DNA from: JBEIDK01 sp040383485
GTDB taxonomy: Bacteria > Bacteroidota > Bacteroidia > UBA4408
Length of the DNA: 23,380 nucleotides
NCBI GenBank assembly: GCA_040383485.1
Contig: JBEIDK010000036.1
Coordinates: forward strand, 1 to 23,380
Reading direction: 5' to 3'
In this document: positions 22,129 through 23,380 of the stretch, piece after piece
Layout: each line of letters opens with the position of its first letter
Numbering within the stretch: position 1 is the first letter of the stretch
Made by a program: the position numbers and the translations under genes
The notes under the pieces: model-generated
Databases searched by the model: none
Told to the model about the DNA's origin: nothing
What the model saw: the letters and a program-made list of their open reading frames with translations, nothing else

Positions 22129-23380
22129 TTACATTCTTACAGCATCTCTTCCAATACATTCATAATGAAAACCTAGTTCACGCATTTGTGCTAAATCATA
22201 TAAATTTCGACCATCAAAAATTATTTTATTCTTCATAAGCGAAGCTACCTTTTCAAAATCTGGAGTTCTGAAAACACTCCACTCGGTAGCAATAATTAAG
22301 AAGTCGGCTTCAATAAGAGCGTCGTACATATTTTTGGTATAGTTTATTTTACTACCAATTAAACGCTCAACATTTTCCATTCCTTCAGGATCATGAGCCG
22401 TTATTGATGCCCCAGCGCTTGTTAATGCTTCAATTAAATATAATGCAGGTGCTTCTCTAATGTCATCTGTATCAGGTTTAAAAGACAAGCCCCATAAGGC
22501 AACTTTTTTATTTTGTAAATTATGATTGAAATGTTTTAATATTTTAGGAATAATAATTGTTTTCTGTTTTTCATTCACCGTCATTACGGCATCTAAAATT
22601 TTAAAATTGTAGTTTACTTCACTTGCCGATTTTGATAATGCCTGAACATCTTTCGGAAAGCAACTGCCTCCGTAACCAATGCCAGGGAATAAGAATCGTT
22701 TACCAATTCTGTCATCACTACCAATTCCAATTCTTACAGAGTCAACATCTGCGCCAACCAATTCGCACAAATTAGCAATCTCATTCATAAAGGTAATTTT
22801 GGTAGCTAAAAATGCATTTGCAGCATACTTAGTAAGCTCAGCAGATTTTTCATCCATAAATATAATTGGATTTCCACTTCTTACATAAGGTCGATAAAGT
22901 TCTTCCATCAACTTTTTTGCTTTAGGAGAAGATGTGCCAATAACAACACGGTCAGGCTTTAAAAAATCATCAACTGCAAATCCTTCACGCAAAAATTCAG
23001 GATTACTAACTACATCAAACTCCACAGGACTATCCTTGGGCATTGTTTCTAAAACAGCAAGTCTTACCTTTTCTGCAGTGCCCACTGGTACGGTACTTTT
23101 ATCGACAATAACTTTATAATCTTTTATTATTTTACCTAAATCTTTAGCTACTCCAATTATATAGCTTAGGTCTGCGCTACCATCTTCTCCTGGAGGTGTG
23201 GGCAAAGCAAGAAAAATAATTTTAGCTTTTTCAATAGCCTCGGATAAATTGGTTGTGAACTTTAATCTACCAGCCTCAATATTTCTATGAAAAAGTACAT
23301 CAAGATGAGGTTCGTAAATTGGAACAATGCCAGATTGCATTTTTGTTACCTTTTCTTGATTTATGTCTACACAAATTACG
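22129..23380 (-). CDS. ugd: UDP-glucose 6-dehydrogenase, 5'-truncated by the window edge
   Basis: Oxidises UDP-glucose to UDP-glucuronate with two NAD+ for surface polysaccharide synthesis. The reading frame stays open through the right edge: residues VICVDINQEKVTK precede the Met at 23340, which is therefore internal, and the Rossmann GxGYVG start lies outside the window. Visible features are YEPHLD, the NAD-domain FLALPTPPGEDGSADLSY, STVPVGTAEKVR, VSNPEFLREGFAVDD and the GIGYGGSCFPKD active site with catalytic Cys (codon 22662-22660). The C-terminal UDP-binding domain (ALWGLSFKPDTDDIREAP) follows. The family also includes GDP-mannose and UDP-ManNAc dehydrogenases, but GGSCFPKD with this length and tail favours Ugd. 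Its 3' flank contains the palindromic element and shared terminator. Confidence 0.93.
   Translation of the reverse strand, partial: VICVDINQEKVTKMQSGIVPIYEPHLDVLFHRNIEAGRLKFTTNLSEAIEKAKIIFLALPTPPGEDGSADLSYIIGVAKDLGKIIKDYKVIVDKSTVPVGTAEKVRLAVLETMPKDSPVEFDVVSNPEFLREGFAVDDFLKPDRVVIGTSSPKAKKLMEELYRPYVRSGNPIIFMDEKSAELTKYAANAFLATKITFMNEIANLCELVGADVDSVRIGIGSDDRIGKRFLFPGIGYGGSCFPKDVQALSKSASEVNYNFKILDAVMTVNEKQKTIIIPKILKHFNHNLQNKKVALWGLSFKPDTDDIREAPALYLIEALTSAGASITAHDPEGMENVERLIGSKINYTKNMYDALIEADFLIIATEWSVFRTPDFEKVASLMKNKIIFDGRNLYDLAQMRELGFHYECIGRDAVRM

Noticed and set aside
23338..23340. ATG at 23340 (- strand) as the ugd start
   Set aside because: The frame remains open to base 23380 and encodes VICVDINQEKVTK, the expected end of the second Rossmann strand, so the gene continues past the window edge.
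1..23380. CRISPR arrays, tRNA/rRNA genes, IS transposases, phage, toxin-antitoxin or defence genes
   Set aside because: I read both strands and found no regular spaced repeats, cloverleaf with conserved T-loop, transposase motifs or defence-type proteins.

Overview
The window looks like a piece of a Bacteroidota chromosome, probably from the Chitinophagales/Sphingobacteria side of the phylum. The DNA is AT-rich. Starts are preceded by A-rich stretches and mostly lack a Shine-Dalgarno sequence. Several upstream regions contain matches to the Bacteroidota -7 element TAnnTTTG. One secreted protein ends in a type IX secretion (T9SS) sorting domain, and a DUF4295-type small ribosomal-protein gene sits next to rpmG/rpmB. 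All of these point to Bacteroidota. The window contains no rRNA, tRNA, IS or CRISPR array that I can recognise.

Layout. Bases 2-10869 are all on the + strand: a 5'-truncated bifunctional penicillin-binding protein, an HMG-CoA lyase plus guanine deaminase pair, a stand-alone pheT, the first four subunits of respiratory complex I (nuoABCD), a lipoprotein alpha/beta hydrolase that overlaps a PglC-like phosphoglycosyl transferase, and an RluA-type pseudouridine synthase. A perfect 40-nt palindrome closes this run. Bases 10913-11542 (- strand) hold rpmB, rpmG and a 50-residue DUF4295 protein. Bases 11867-17389 (- strand) read dpp4, nnr, deoC and a methyltransferase. A divergent gap then leads to two + strand genes: a membrane HD-domain cyclic-dinucleotide phosphodiesterase (PgpH-like) and a secreted PNGase F-family protein with a T9SS tail. 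The right edge holds a 5'-truncated UDP-glucose 6-dehydrogenase on the - strand.

Functional picture. This is mainly housekeeping: peptidoglycan synthesis, leucine/HMG-CoA and purine catabolism, tRNA charging, NADH oxidation, ribosome assembly, metabolite repair (NAD(P)HX) and deoxynucleoside catabolism. Peptide scavenging (DPP IV) and glycan chemistry (PNGase F-like, PglC-like, Ugd) reflect the secreted-hydrolase lifestyle typical of the phylum.

No clearly new multi-gene system is visible. The signals most worth a second look are: a 168-nt imperfect palindromic element between the PNGase F-like gene and ugd; the PNGase F-like protein itself, which keeps two of three catalytic acids but replaces the third; a complex I operon that stops after nuoD; and perfect bidirectional terminator palindromes at both convergent gene junctions.
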